Of a stretch of DNA of 64,000 nucleotides, positions 21,796-33,659 are shown in pieces. Source of the stretch: Hysterangium stoloniferum (lineage: Eukaryota; Basidiomycota; Agaricomycetes; Hysterangiales; Hysterangiaceae); NCBI GenBank assembly GCA_015178975.1, contig WHVD01000077.1, positions 345,494 to 409,493 of the forward strand, read 5' to 3'. The stretch's first letter is position 1. Each line of letters starts with the position of its first letter. The notes below the pieces were generated by a model, which searched no databases, was not told the DNA's origin, and worked only from the letters and a program-made list of their open reading frames with translations. A program made the position numbers and the translations under genes.

Positions 21796-24700
21796 TCAGA
21801 GAGAAGATAGTGGTCTGGGTTTGAGTGGGTAAGCTGTATGAAAGTCAGTAACAATTTCCGTGGCATTACTGAGTTCCATGGCCAAAATCCATGAAGTTTC
21901 TTCATCAGTGCCCTCGTAACCCGCCCACTTGACCAAGTAAAGCAGTTTACAAGTGCATTGATGCTTGTCAATTTTCAAATCTAAAATTTGTGAGATTTCA
22001 AACTTGGGTTCTCCATCAATAATGACCAGAGGGGGTGGATATTGCACATGATCTGGGATAGTGTTAGCAGTACAAGGTTCTAACATAGAAACATGAAATA
22101 CCGGGTGTACTGCATGCATGCTATCTGGAAGCTGTAGGGTCCAAGAGACTGAACCTACGTGCTATAATTTCAAAAGGACCTATATTTTTTTCAGCAAGCT
22201 TTTTTGATGGATGGGTAGTCTGGAAGAATTGAGCTTCGACAAAAACACGATTGCCAATTTTGAAGTTGGGTGGTGGGAACCAGTGTTTGTCCACTGAATG
22301 TTGGTATTGCTCTTGGGCGGACTTTTATTGCAGTCCAGAGTTCCTCGTGGAGCTCGTGGAGGTCCGTGGTGAACTCTTGAGTGCAAGCAGAGGTGAGATT
22401 TCGTTCTGGATGTACTGTAATATTTGGAATATATCCTTTATTTGCAAAGAACAGGGAAATGCCAGTAGTGGCTGAGGGTGCATTGTTGTAAGGAAATTCT
22501 GCAAGTGGTAATAGGGATTTCCAATTGTCCTGTTGATAATTGCAATACACGGAGATATTGTTCCAATGTCTGATTGACATGTTCGGTTTGTCCATCGCCT
22601 TCTGGGTGATGTCCGGACATGAAATGTAGTTTCATGTCCAAGGATTTCCTGAGGGATCTAAAGAAGTGAGACATGAACTCTGATCCTCAGTCAGAAGTTA
22701 CATGGGATGGAACTCTGTGCTTGGAGAATACGTGGATAATAAAAAGTTCCACTAACTGCACAGATGTAATTGTATCATATGTAGGGATGAATATACCTTG
22801 TTTTGAGAATCTGTCAACAACGACTAGAATGGTGGAAAAGCCTTCGGAGTCCAGTAGGTGTTCAATGAAATACATGGAGATAGAATTCCATGGGTGTTCT
22901 GGTACCAGGAGTTGTTTCAAAAGGCCGTATGGCTTGTGGCGCTGAGATTTCGAGCAGGGACAAGTAGTGCAAGATTTACAATAGTGCTTAAAAAATCCAC
23001 AGAGTCTGGGCCAAGTATATTCTCTTCTTATTAATGATAGAGTTTTGTTGTACCCGAAATTCCTGAGAGTGGATGATCATGTTTGTATTGAAGGATCCTG
23101 AGGTGGAGGCCGTCAGAGTCCAGTACATAGATCCGAGCGTCAAGTCTAATGAACCCATATCAAGAGACCACTGGGGTTGATCAGGGCCCACAGGATTGTT
23201 GAGGTGAGCTTTAGTTATTGGGTCTAGCGGAATTTCCGATAGAATATCTTGATGTAACTTCTCAATATCCATAATGATAATTCCATGGACAATGGGATTG
23301 ATGAGGAAAGTTGTGCAGACCGATGCGGTAAGTTGCTGATTCGTGAAAATAGGTTTCAGGTTGTGCGGGTTTACCGTGGCATAGTCATTGCTCCCCTCTT
23401 TAGGATAGACATCCCATCATCTAGTTAAAGCGTCGGGTTTGCTGCCGAGATGGATAATCATATTGAAAGCAGATAGATATTCAGACCAGTGGGCCTGCCG
23501 ACGGGTCAGAAGTTTTGTAGTAGAAAAGTATTCCAGGTTTTTGTGATCTGTTACAGCATCAATCAGAGTTCCTGAGCCTTCCAAATAGTGTCGCCATGCT
23601 TTGAAAGCTGCAAAAATTGCCAGGAGTTCCTTATCATGAATGTCGTAATTGAGCTCTGCTCCGGTAAAAGTCTGGGACAGAAAGGCCACAGGGTGGACTT
23701 CTCCATTGGAGTCCTGGATAGGTAGAATGGCTCCAAGCACATAATCCGAGGTGTCCATTTCAACAATGAGTGGGAAGTCCAGTTTCCAATGTGTGTTAAG
23801 TTCCCGAACAAAGCTCCACGGATAGTCCCACGGAGGTTTCCGGTAACTATTCCGAACACACACTTGCTTCCGGGAATAGTCCCACGGAGTCCCCGGGCAA
23901 TAGGTCCCGGGAAAGGTCCGGGGATTATTAGTACAAGGAACGGTGATATCAGAATAATTACCAGAAAGATATGGTGAAACGACTGAGATGGACTTGGCTT
24001 CAGCTTATAGGCTGTGCCCTCGTACACTCATTCGGGTGTCCATATTTTGAGCTGACAGAATGCATACAGAAAGATATAGATTCCGGAGTTCCCGTGGGAG
24101 TTCCGGGAATCGAGTGTGCAGACAGACAAGAGGACTAGAGACTGTTCAAGGATCAAACTTGTTCGGGGGAAAACTAGTTTGAGATTGAAACTGGATTCTA
24201 AGTACATGAACATAGCAGACTTATATAGACTGTGAAATGTAATAATACCAAATCCGGTATTAATGAGAGGCAGAACTATTAAACATAAAACAAAACAGGT
24301 AAATACTAAACTGGGAATTAGGGACGGAACGGAACGGGAGCGGAGAACGAATCATGACAGATCATTTAACCATAACTGGAGCGGGGCTCAGTTAGAGGGG
24401 TTCCGGAAGTCCGGTCGGAGTCCGGTGACTTGGTGCACAGGATAGTGTCGGGTATAGACAGGCTTGATGTGCAGGAGGTCCGGTGGAGTCCGGTGGGTTT
24501 TCCAATGACTGGTGTGTGAGATGCAGAGACAGATAACAGGAGTGGGGTTCTATGCTCTGTTAGAGGGGGTTCCAGGAGTCCGGTCGGAGTCCGGTGACTG
24601 GTACATAAGACACAGAGTGTCGGGTGTACATAGAGTGGAGTCCGGAGTCCGGAGGAGTCCGAGGACTGGTGTATGAGACACAGAGGGTTAGGTGCAGACA

Positions 24701-25650
24701 GGTGGGGTGTGTACAGAGAGTCAGGCATAAACAAGTTGACATGCGGGCTCCCGTGGGAACTCCGGTTGTTACTATACAATATAGAGGGTCGGGAGCATGT
24801 AGGACGGGGTCCGGGGGCCCGGAGGCCGGCGGGTTTCCCGGTTCCTGACAATGTGACAGAATAGGAGCTGAAGAAAATTTTGTTTTTAAAAGATTGAAAG
24901 CTTTTTGACACTTATCATTAAAATTCCATGGAGTATCCTTACACATAAGATGTGTAAAGGGAACCGTGATGTCAGAATATCCACGGATAAACCGTCAGAA
25001 AAAATTGGCAAAGCCAAGGAAGGATTGTATATCTTTAACTTTTTGGGGTTCAGACCAATCTTTGATGACTTGCACTTTAGTTTCGTCCATGCGGAGTCCG
25101 TTGGGTCCCATTATGAAGCCCAGGTATTCCATGGAGTCTGTGTCAAAAGTACATTTTTTACCATTCATGAATAAACCATGTTGTCTGAGTCTCCAGAGAA
25201 CTTCATGGACTTGTTTGTCATGTTCCACAGGATTCTCAGAGTAGATAAGAATGTCGTCAAAGTAAACAATAACACATACATCAAGCATGTCGGAGAAAAC
25301 GTTGTTGATAAAACACTGAAAAATAGACGGAGCATTGGTGAGTCCAAAGGGCATCACCAACCACTCAAAGGCCCCGTAGCGGGTTCTAAAAGTGGTTTTC
25401 CATTCATCACCCACGGCAATCCATAGGCATGTTTGAGATCTATTTTGGTGTAAATCTGGGCATTCCACAGAGCATTGAGCAGATCAGATATAAGTGGAAG
25501 TGGATACTTATCCTTTTTGGTGACAGCATTGAGTCCTCTAAAATCAATGCATAGTCTAAGGGATCCATCCTTTTTTCTGACAAACAGAACAGGTGCTCCA
25601 AAAGGAGACTTTGAGGCAGGTATCTTCAAAGCAAAAATAAATGTTGGATT
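21796..25650 (-). pseudogene. Gypsy-A Pol (RT, RNase H, integrase, chromodomain)
   Basis: Minus-strand pieces in order. RT at 25.65-24.95 kb ([20 protein letters not shown]; catalytic box VYFDDILIYS, a YxDD-type motif). RNase H at 23.79-23.42 kb (SQTFTGAELNYDIHDKELLA, then DHKNLEYF). Integrase at 23.2-22.2 kb (VVVDRFSKQGIFIPTYDT; HFMSGHHPEGDGQTEHVNQT). C-terminal chromodomain at 22119-21796 (YLVKWAGYEGTDEETSW). This is the chromovirus arrangement; the chromodomain is thought to steer integration to heterochromatin. Frameshifts and an in-frame TGA before GSEF show it is inactive. The family B LTR splits RT from RNase H; without it the frame continues. Confidence 0.85.
23794..24850 (-). mobile_element. 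Solo LTR, family B, TSD atgtg, in Gypsy-A pol
   Basis: 1057 bp; on the minus strand it starts TGTCAGGAACCGG and ends ...TTAACA, flanked by atgtg (23789-23793 and 24851-24855). Closely similar to 61239-62292. Removing it with one atgtg restores the pol frame (APILSHW then KLDFPLIVEM), so it landed in an already inserted Gypsy-A. Confidence 0.92.
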
Positions 25651-26256
25651 ACTGGTACCACTCATTTTCAGCATGTCATTCCTTTCACCACACCACATTG
25701 TGATCAATACCACCAAATGTACTGCATGTGATAAACAGGTTAACTATGATCTTGTCAATCCCAAAACCCCTAAGCAAGACAGGAACCCCATGTGCACATT
25801 TAAACAAGGACACAAGAGACAGTCACCAACATGCAAGCAGTATTGAGGGTGTTAGGGCAATAATAACAAGGCTACCAAAACACAAAAAGAAACAAGAGAG
25901 AGAGGGCAAGATAAGGAGTAGGAGAATAGAAGTTCTAATGACTTAAGAATGTCACATTTGTATTTAGTGGAAATCCTAAGAGATTGAAACTGGAATCTAA
26001 CTATGTATGTACTGTATCTTAGGGTATTTATACTAAAGGGAAAATAAAAAATGGTCTTTTGAGCCATTTGCATTCATGTGACACCATGCACACATGCTGT
26101 GACAAGTGATGTGTGCATGTTGGGACTTAGATCTCTATAGTATATAACATTCTCATCTGATCCTCCAACTTCATAAGCATATCTAACCTCCATCACATAT
26201 ATATAGTCCAATCATTGACTACATATGAAAGCTGTACAAGGCAGAAATATCATTGT
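25651..26256. other. Unassigned sequence between Gypsy-A and an LTR relic
   Basis: Plus-strand 25691-25844 reads a short Cys-containing peptide ([12 protein letters not shown], then CTFKQGHKRQSPTC) that looks like the zinc-binding segment of a fungal Gag-like protein, ending at TGA. A TGTTAG at 25850 and an ATATCA near 26252 could bound a short LTR, but the flanks do not match. Confidence 0.3.
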
Positions 26257-26700
26257 TGTTAAGTTCTGGATCTCCAGGTGGATTTCCCAGTGGATATTCT
26301 GGACACTTCCCTGAAATATTGTCCACAGAGTTTCCAGGGATTAGTTCAGGGAGTATTGGAGTACCAATGGACTAGCTTCAGCTTATGTGCTGCACCCTCA
26401 TGCACTCACTCAGGTGTCCATATTTCAGAGGGCGGATATATCTGGAGTGTTTACAGATACATGGAGTTCCCCAGATGTCTGGAGTCTGGTGAGTTCCAGA
26501 TATCAAGCATACAGAAAGATGGAAGGGATAAGGCACCAAGTTGAGATACACACTAATTAGAGATTAAAACTAAAGAATAAGTACATGACTATGGAAGACT
26601 ATATAGATGTTCCAATTATTATACTACAAGTCTGGGAGTATAATAAGACCTATTTGGAACTGTTTCCAAACTAACATATAATAACAAGGAGATAAATGAT
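26257..26700 (-). mobile_element. Diverged family B LTR fragment
   Basis: Starts TGTTAAGTTCTGG and aligns in order with the minus-orientation family B LTR: repeated g(t/g)tttcc(a/c) segments, the tagcttcagcttatgtgctgcaccctc block, then ...gtgtccatatttcaga. Much more diverged than the two good copies. The other end is not found. Confidence 0.5.
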
Positions 26701-26962
26701 GATACAAGGTACACCCGAGTCCTTTACATATATGTATCCTATAACAAACACCTGATTTACCATTATATATATTTATGATCTGTCCCTCTTAGATTTTCAC
26801 AGATACTAGTAGGAAGAAATTCTCACAACTCTCACAGAAGTGTAGAGTAACTGGAAAGAAAATAATGACAAATAGCAATGAATTAATAAAAAGGCTAATC
26901 AGAGTCTCAACAAGGAATATAATGTGGTTTGGGTCAGGAATTGCAGAAGTTGACTACCAGAG

Positions 26963-27776
26963 TGTTAGGATACATACAGGGCAGGTCTCCGGAGAAACCC
27001 GTGGAATATCTGGTAGGACTTGGCTTCAGCTTATAGGCTGTGCCCTCACTAGATCGTGTTGTCCAATTTCAGACGGGTAGACGGGAATCCCAGGGAGTCC
27101 GGGCAGGGGTTGTGGTCGAGAGGTCGTAGGTCGGAGGTCATGAGTCATGAGTCGAGATGGCGTGAGAGAGATAGATATGCCAGAGCCCGTGGGCTCTGAC
27201 TAGTGTGAGCGGTGTAATTCAAGTAGGGATTAGAGTGGGAAAATGTATTAGATTACTGGGGGGAATCTAAGCCAATTTTCTGACTGGATTGTATGTACAA
27301 CATCTGCCAGTTTAAATAGACCGTGGAGTAAATGTCATACTGAATCCAGTAATAATGAAATGAAACGAGCAAAACATAAAGCGGGAATAGTAAACACCAA
27401 ATTGGTGTTAGGAACGGGACGGAATGGAGTGGAGTCCAAATAGTGACAAATCATAAACCATAATGGGAAACAGAGCAGGAGCGGAGTCCTAATTGTGAAG
27501 GTCATTTGACTAAAATGGGAACGGGGCTTGGTTAGAGGGATGACAGGTATTCTGAGCGGGGTCCGGTGACTGATGCGTGGGACGAGGTCGGAATTAGACA
27601 GAGACAGGGTCCAGTGAGTATTCCAGTGACTGAAACACAATGTAACGAAGACGGATGTAGACGAGTCTGATGTACGGAGTCTGGTGGGAATTCCAGTGAA
27701 CTGATAATGGGTGCATATAGGGTGGGGGTGCATATAAGTTGGTGCCCAGAGTCCAGCGGGATTTCTGGTCGTAACA
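26963..27776 (-). mobile_element. Solo LTR, family A, TSD cagag
   Basis: 814 bp, TGTTAGGATACATACAGG...GGTCGTAACA, flanked by cagag at 26958-26962 and 27777-27781. Same orientation as the copies at 7984 and 19594. Confidence 0.9.
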
Positions 27777-29047
27777 CAGAGGCTCAAAAGATTTCAAACT
27801 CTGACATAGCAATGTATGCCACACACCTGCAAGGGGTGTCAGGAAAAGTGGGCCACAATCACACATGTTGGCTTCAAACTAAAACATGGCCATATTTTTG
27901 TCAGGGCACCACTTCTGGCAGTGATGAAATGATGCAGTGATGTTATACAATGGTATTGTGCTATGTAATGTTCTAGATATCCTCAGTAGTAGAAATACCC
28001 TGCATGTACAGTAGTTAGCCTCAGTTTCAATCTCTTAGGAGTCCCACTAGTCACAAGTGAGAACTAACACAAGTCATTGATTCTTGTTCCTTTACTCTCA
28101 ATATGTCTCATTTCATCTACCTCTTAATTGAGGCCCTTGTGGCTTATCCTTTGATATGCTAGCCTCGTCACTTGTGCAAGTGCTGCCCTGACAATTTTGA
28201 ATGGTAACATTCAAAATACCTTGTCAAATAATATATGCCATTAGAAAAAGGGCTCATACACCAAACCTATCATGTCAGAAGGTGATTCGTTAACTGACAC
28301 ATTGATTGACACACAAGTATTCTTATCACAAGTCTATTAAACCCTTGTAGATTGTGTATTAAAATAAGTCAACTCATACTATTTTTAATATGAGCGTGAT
28401 ACCATGGGTGAAGCTGTAATACTAGTCTGCATACCACTGCATCATCATTAAAGGCAACCATGTGCAGGGAAACATAGCTCTGGGTTATATATATTACATT
28501 CAGAGATTGGCTTAAAATTTTGACTCGTGTCTTTCATTGCCAGTGGGTAGTTTGAATAAAACAATTGTGAATGGTCATTTTTCTTGATAATATCTATGAA
28601 GTTTTTTTTAGGGATCTTTGTGGTTTACCTATGCTATTTCCTTGGATTGGGAAGAAAGGTACATTTGGCTTCTCAAAGATGTAACATTGTCGAATTATCA
28701 AACATGCGAAGATTATGAGGATCTCTTCCACCAAGTTCAAAATACCATACTGAATCAAGTATTGAACATTGGTTGAGTGCATATTGTCCAATTAAGGCGG
28801 GGCGGGAGAATTGTGTTAGGTTTCGAGATTTTGGTACGCTTGACTTGAGTTGGGTACATAAGAACTCGTTGACTAATTGCAAACGTACAAAGAACATAGT
28901 ACAAACGGCTATTATATACCTATCACCGGTAATACCATAGCTAGTTACCTGTCCATCATATGCGATGCGACATTGTTCGCAATCCCCAACAATTCAACAA
29001 ATTGTAGCAATTATCTGGGGCCAAGTGGTCTGATCTAGCTCCCCTTT
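27777..29047. other. Intergenic, no gene recognised
   Basis: AT-rich, stop-rich in all frames. Nothing recognisable; the right end would hold the 3' UTR of the BTB gene. Confidence 0.5.
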
Positions 29048-29980
29048 TTATTCACAGTCAGGGAGTTGATTCATAAAAGTTCGAATCTTGGACAAAACAT
29101 GACCTACATCCATGGGACGAGGAGCGGGGCAGTTACAAGAAACATGAAAGAGGTTTATCAGGGCTCCGTTCCCCCCCAAAAAATGACACCAAAAGGAGTC
29201 ATCCCCTAGAGGTCGTTTAGAAAATTCTTCAATGATGGCAAGTTTAAATGATGTCCACGCTTTGACCATGTTGCTAAAGGGAAGCGTGCAGCCCTGCCTA
29301 GGGCAATTTAATGCAGGCGCTAACACGTTTATTCTAAAGGAATCCTCTTGAAGAAAAGTAGTCAGGCCTGTGATGCGTTGCTGCCGTAGTGCAAGAAGTG
29401 AGAATGTGTCCTTGACGGGTGTACCAAGCTCACTGAGGATATCCGCATATCTGCTGTTGTAAATATTGGACAACGTGAGCGTGACATGAAATGCAGCCTT
29501 TTTCTCTTCCTTCCATCCAAAACGACTCGCCAGACCGTATACATGTATGGGATTCCGATTCAAAAATTCTGTTTGAAGGAAGTACTTCCGCAGAGTTGAC
29601 ATGGCGCCTTGCATATCATATTTCTCTGCGGCAAGAACTGTTTTCGAGAGAGAGTTCATGTTCTTGAAGACTGGCAATGGAATTGGGTATATAAGGCGCA
29701 GGAGTTGAGCCATAACGGCGCTGCTTTCCGTGACGTCGACTAAAGGAATTGCGGCATCTGGCGGTGAGAGAGGGGCTGCCTTAGGTTGTGGGATGGATAA
29801 CATCGTTGCGAAAAATGAAGAAGATGCATGTAGAAATAGGCAGTGCACTTGGAATCGAATGCCATCGGAAGATTTTATTACGAAATCCGGCTGGGGTGTT
29901 GAGATGAAGGGTGGAAAAAGACCATTCTCTAGCGTTGTGGGGAGATTGCCCGTGGGTTTTATCAGTTCGAAGTCAGCCAT
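29048..29980 (-). CDS. BTB/POZ domain protein
   Basis: Single-exon 310-residue protein. Residues about 27-135 form a BTB/POZ domain: PDFVIKSSDGIRFQVHCLFL is the classic first strand-helix, followed by SSFFATML and, later, LLRLIYPIPLPV and VLAAEKYDMQGAMSTLRKY. BTB domains dimerise and often link Cullin-3 ubiquitin ligases to substrates. In agaricomycetes this is a large family of stand-alone BTB proteins of about 300 residues with an uncharacterised C-terminal half that often holds Cys residues, as here (NCPRQGC, CNCPAP). The ATG at 29980 is the first in frame and gives the usual short lead into the domain. The frame is intact; the function of this member is unknown. Confidence 0.85.
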   Translation of the reverse strand: MADFELIKPTGNLPTTLENGLFPPFISTPQPDFVIKSSDGIRFQVHCLFLHASSSFFATMLSIPQPKAAPLSPPDAAIPLVDVTESSAVMAQLLRLIYPIPLPVFKNMNSLSKTVLAAEKYDMQGAMSTLRKYFLQTEFLNRNPIHVYGLASRFGWKEEKKAAFHVTLTLSNIYNSRYADILSELGTPVKDTFSLLALRQQRITGLTTFLQEDSFRINVLAPALNCPRQGCTLPFSNMVKAWTSFKLAIIEEFSKRPLGDDSFWCHFLGGNGALINLFHVSCNCPAPRPMDVGHVLSKIRTFMNQLPDCE

Positions 29981-30289
29981 TATATCCGTGTTGAGACAAG
30001 ATGGTATAACGGTTACGGGCCGCGGCTAGGCTGATAATGGTCGTGTACGCTGTTCAAAAGAAAGGTCAGCACATCGTGCATTCTCAACAGGTATTAATTT
30101 GCGCAATTCCGGACCTCGGATGATGTACAATGCCACCTCCCAGTCGTGGAATCTCTTGCTCGGCGATCTGTGGTTGGAGAACCTGCAAGAGTGGGTAGAG
30201 GTCACTGATCGACGATATCGATGCACGTGCCGCACGAGGTTGTTGCCCACTTACACGTTCTGGCGCTAAGGTTATTGCTATAGTAATAC
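29981..30289. other. Intergenic, BTB promoter side
   Basis: About 300 bp between the BTB start and the outer repeat of the Ngaro element. No gene seen. Confidence 0.5.
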
Positions 30290-30395
30290 AGCGTCGACTA
30301 TTACGGACTAGACAGTGAAGAGCTGAGTGGTTGGGTAGAGGAAGAGCGTTAGCTCTCCGCGTGTGCGTGGGAAGACTCGCCGCTCAGGAGGGCGG
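30290..30395. repeat. Split direct repeat B2
   Basis: Matches 30712-30812 almost base for base: tcgacta(t/g)tacggactagacagtgaagag... through gaagactcgccgctca. Confidence 0.85.
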
Positions 30396-30517
30396 GTAAT
30401 CATAACGCATTAACAGCTCTCGATACTGTATAATCCGCTAACTACGGTAAATATATCACATCGAAATATTGATACTGGATTACTGCCGCTGTCTAAAGAA
30501 AGGGCTAGGGTGGGTGG

Positions 30518-30705
30518 GTAAAATTAACTGTGTAGATATGTAGAGATATGGAACAGAAGTCAGTGATGAGAAAAACAGAAAGGACTGAGGATCGACAGCG
30601 ACGTCGTACGAGAACACAAGGTGTGCAAATCCTACATATGCTCAGCTAAACGTTGAGTGCCGAACTACTCCTGGCACACCAGGGATCGTGCGGCACTTGA
30701 CACTA
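30518..30705. repeat. Split direct repeat A2
   Basis: Matches 35263-35455 in the same orientation: aaattaactgtgtagatatgtagagat... through gatcgtgc(g/a)gcact(t/c)gacacta. Confidence 0.85.
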
Positions 30706-30711
30706 TCCAGT

Positions 30712-30812
30712 GTCGACTAGTACGGACTAGACAGTGAAGAGCTGAGTGGTTGGGTAGAGGAAGAGCGTTAGCTCTCCGTGTGTGCGTGGGAAGACTCGCC
30801 GCTCACCCGCAA
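30712..30812. repeat. Split direct repeat B1
   Basis: Second copy of the B repeat, abutting A2 and adjoining the 3' end of the recombinase gene. Confidence 0.85.
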
Positions 30813-30859
30813 AAGGCCTGCCTACTACCGCGGTGAGACTACGCCGCTCACCCAACCTA

Positions 30860-32050
30860 GGCAGCCGCATTTCTGGCGGACAGGTTCGATATGTGCCGTG
30901 ATGCAATTTGCTCGAAGGCTCTTATGCATGTTTCGTATGCTAAGGATTTCCATCTGCCCGCTAGTCGTACTATCTCGGGATCAACTCCTTGTGCTAACAA
31001 GAAGGAGGTGCCGCCAATGCGGAAAGAGTGGCCAAAGGTTGTTCCCCATCCACAAGCCTGGAGGACTGAATTAATCCGGTGGAGTGCTGCCTTTTTAACT
31101 ATTGGTCTGACCTCTCCCTTGTTGTCTCACCAGCAAAATAAAGGATTGTCCGGCCCTGCTGGGACAACCTTGGCTAAATTGATCAAGGCATCAATCGGGC
31201 AGACTCCCTGTTGGTCTGTAATAAATACTGCCTGAATCTCTCTGACTTTGGCTGTCTTTGCGGATGGCAGGTCTAAACGAGTGTAGCATTTTCCATCATT
31301 GTCATGACTAATTAGAACATCCTTTCGTTTTAGGTGTTTGGTGGTGTCAAAGTGCAGTCTGGATGTCACGGTAACCTCGCCAAAACACATTAGTCCCCAG
31401 AAGGTGCATGAAGCCACAGCCCAAATGCATGCATCGAATGCATCGCTCAGGTCCAGGATTGACTTCAGTGCGAATAACATTCTCAATTGTACTGGGGGTC
31501 GTGGGGGTCGTTTTCGTGCCGTGCCTTGTAAGTTCTCCAATCCTCGTAGTGACCATTCAATTTTTGTGCGTTCCTCGTCAGACAGTGGTGGTGGCCAGCC
31601 TTGTGCTATATGCCATGCCCTGATTGATGAAAGGTATTTCCTTGTCACGCTGACGGAGATTGTCTTGAATCTGGTTCCAGCAGCCAGGCCATTTCCGAGA
31701 AATGATGGGTCTGCAGCTGCCCAGAGAGCAAAGGAATGGATCACTGGGAAGGACACCGGTAGTCTGTCCACTTCTGCAATCAAGAAGATGTCACAGAAGA
31801 TGTGAAATTTTCGTAGGCCAGTGCCGTAGGCTTTGGGTTCTTTTAAAGAGGCCTCTGACGCGATCGTTGCGATTAATTGGAGGACCGGGTGCTGTATAGT
31901 AGCAGGTGGGGGTGTGTTGACACCTCTCCACTTGAACAGCCTCTCTGCTGCTTTGCATGGAGGTCTCAGTGGGGATGGGGCTAGGTGCCCATGATTAGAT
32001 GATGATATATTCAATGCTCGGGTAAATGGTGCTGGTAGCAATGCCGGTGC
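30860..32050 (-). pseudogene. Ngaro tyrosine recombinase
   Basis: The coding end of the element's last ORF. The N-terminal core-binding part reads LIATIASEASLKEPKAYGTG and RKYLSSIRAWHIAQGWPPPL. The catalytic part has GLMCFGEVTV, where the family has R in R-x-GE: the plus strand shows aca, i.e. TGT Cys in place of CGT Arg. Downstream come HSFRIGGTSFLLAQGVDPEI (the H-x-x-R box), then LAGRWKS and a Tyr in AYETCIRAFE. A TGA follows FCW before DNKGEVRP, where CGA Arg would fit. Both changes are C to T, so this copy is probably not active by itself. Without repair the frame stops at 31127. Confidence 0.75.
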
Positions 32051-33640
32051 TACGATGATTGGATCCGATGACACAAATGGATGGGAATATCCATCTCGGC
32101 ACGGGTGTTTGCCCTCGGGAAACCCCTGAGAAATTCGGTGATGTGTCCTCGTGAGAGGGCATCCAACACGTTGTCTCTTGAGGGTATGTAAATGGCTTTC
32201 AAATGTATTTGGTGGGTGGCTAGTAGGCAGTAAATCTCTAATAGGACCTTGTTTGTCTCCTTGCTGCGGGAACGACCCTTGTTTATAACGGCAACTACCC
32301 CACTGTTGTCGGAGGGCACCAAGAATGTTGAATGAGAAGGGAGTTGATGGCGCAGTAAGCCATTCTGCAGTGCCAATATCAGGCCCAGCTCTACTGCTAC
32401 CGCTTCTGCCCACCCAATATCGCATTCGCAGCGAGGGCCGACTTTGAAACTGGGAGCCCATTTCCAGGCAGCCCAATGGCAGTCGACGATGACACCTATC
32501 CCATAGGATGAGCTGGCATCTCCCCACCAGCCGATGTCTACTACGTCGGGCGATGGAATTGGGAGTTCGTTTGGCAGATGCCGGAGTATGTACTGGATCC
32601 AGGAGAGATCTGCTCGCACTGATGGGGTTGGCAGTAGGTGTGCTCTGCGAGAATGAAAACTGTTTGCGAATGCCGCGATGGACTGGAGAAAGGGCCTGAT
32701 CCATGGGAAGATGGCCGACAAGTGCACCAACTTCCCATGTAGCTTCTCCGCCTCATTTGCTGAGAACTGCGTGCCCTCTGTCATCCACTGCGCGATCAAG
32801 GTGAGGGTTGCGCGTAGTTTCTCTGGTGGCACAGCAACTGTCTTGGAGTTCAAGTCCCATATGAAGCCGATGTACTTCTTCACTGTTGCAAATGGTCGTG
32901 TTTTGCTTCTGCTCCATGGGACCCCAAATTGGGCAGACAAGGTGATGAAGTCCTCTTCTGTCCAAATATGACCTGGAAGGCAAATGGCTAGGAAGTCGTC
33001 CACCCATTTGAGTAGCTGTCCGAAGCCTGCCTTCCGATACAGTGCTATCAGCATATCTGCAATGCTGCCAAAACCTCCAGCGCTGGAGGCCAGGCCAAAT
33101 GCTACTGCTCGGTCGACGTATACCAAGCCGTCCCACGAAATGCAGCAAGTGTTCTATGTGGCAGAGATGTCAAATGTGGCCGCTACGCAGCCCTCCAGTA
33201 AGGATAAGATTAGTGCTGCGGCGTCCGCAAAGGTGCCCCACTCTGTGGGGAAGTTGTCTGAATTTATTCCCCTGTTTATGGAAGGGTATTCTGGGTCTCC
33301 CCGGGGAAAGGAAAGGTCTTGGATTAGGTGGTAAGTGTTGGAGTTTGGTTTTGGGATGAGGCCCAGTGGGGAGGTCTGAAATGGGCCGATGATCTGCTCT
33401 AGCTCCTCTGGGGTGAAGCCCCGAGAGTAGCGTCCAGCCCCTTGTTCGCTCGCTATGTACTTGTATATAAAGTCCATGTCTAAAGAAGAGGATTTGTGAT
33501 TTTCGAAAAATGACAGTGTGCGATACGCAGTCCTTTACCCCAATATCGAAGCCATTGATTAAACCTGAAATAACGTATTCCCACCTGTCGAGTATACCAT
33601 ATTTACTTAATGTACGTGCCGCTTCGATTGGATCAAGCGG
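32050..33640 (-). pseudogene. Ngaro reverse transcriptase and RNase H
   Basis: RT begins just after and overlapping the Gag gene (AARTLSKYGILDRWEYVISG), continues with SPLGLIPKPNSNTYHLIQDL and LSFPRG, then a frame change at about 33150 to a 358-codon stretch. That stretch holds AFGLASSAGGFGSIADMLIA, the catalytic LLKWVDDFLA (a VDD variant of YxDD usual in DIRS-order RTs), and an RNase H-like part with a SDNSGVVAVINKG box and an IPSRDNVLDALSRG end. This is the DIRS/Ngaro RT-RH type. The frame change means the copy is damaged or needs a shift. Confidence 0.78.
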
Positions 33641-33659
33641 CGTCATGACCCTTCTTGGG

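Larger units (their letters stand above)
19594..25650 (-). mobile_element. Gypsy-A: 5'-truncated chromoviral Ty3/Gypsy element
   Basis: Read on the minus strand: partial RT (from about 25.65 kb), RNase H, integrase, chromodomain, an antisense gene, a polypurine tract (AAAGGGAGGGTAC, complement of 20424-20436), then the family A LTR (20423 to 19594). The 5' LTR, Gag, protease and the first part of RT are missing; homology stops near 25.65 kb. It has been interrupted by a family B solo LTR. No terminal duplication can be tested because the 5' end is lost. Confidence 0.8.

Noticed and set aside
25850-26252. Possible short LTR (TGTTAG...ATATCA)
   Set aside because: Flanking 5 bp (gaggg and ttgtt) do not match and no second copy is in the window.
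27777-29047. Short open frames in the AT-rich stretch before the BTB gene
   Set aside because: None resembles a protein family or shows intron-exon structure.
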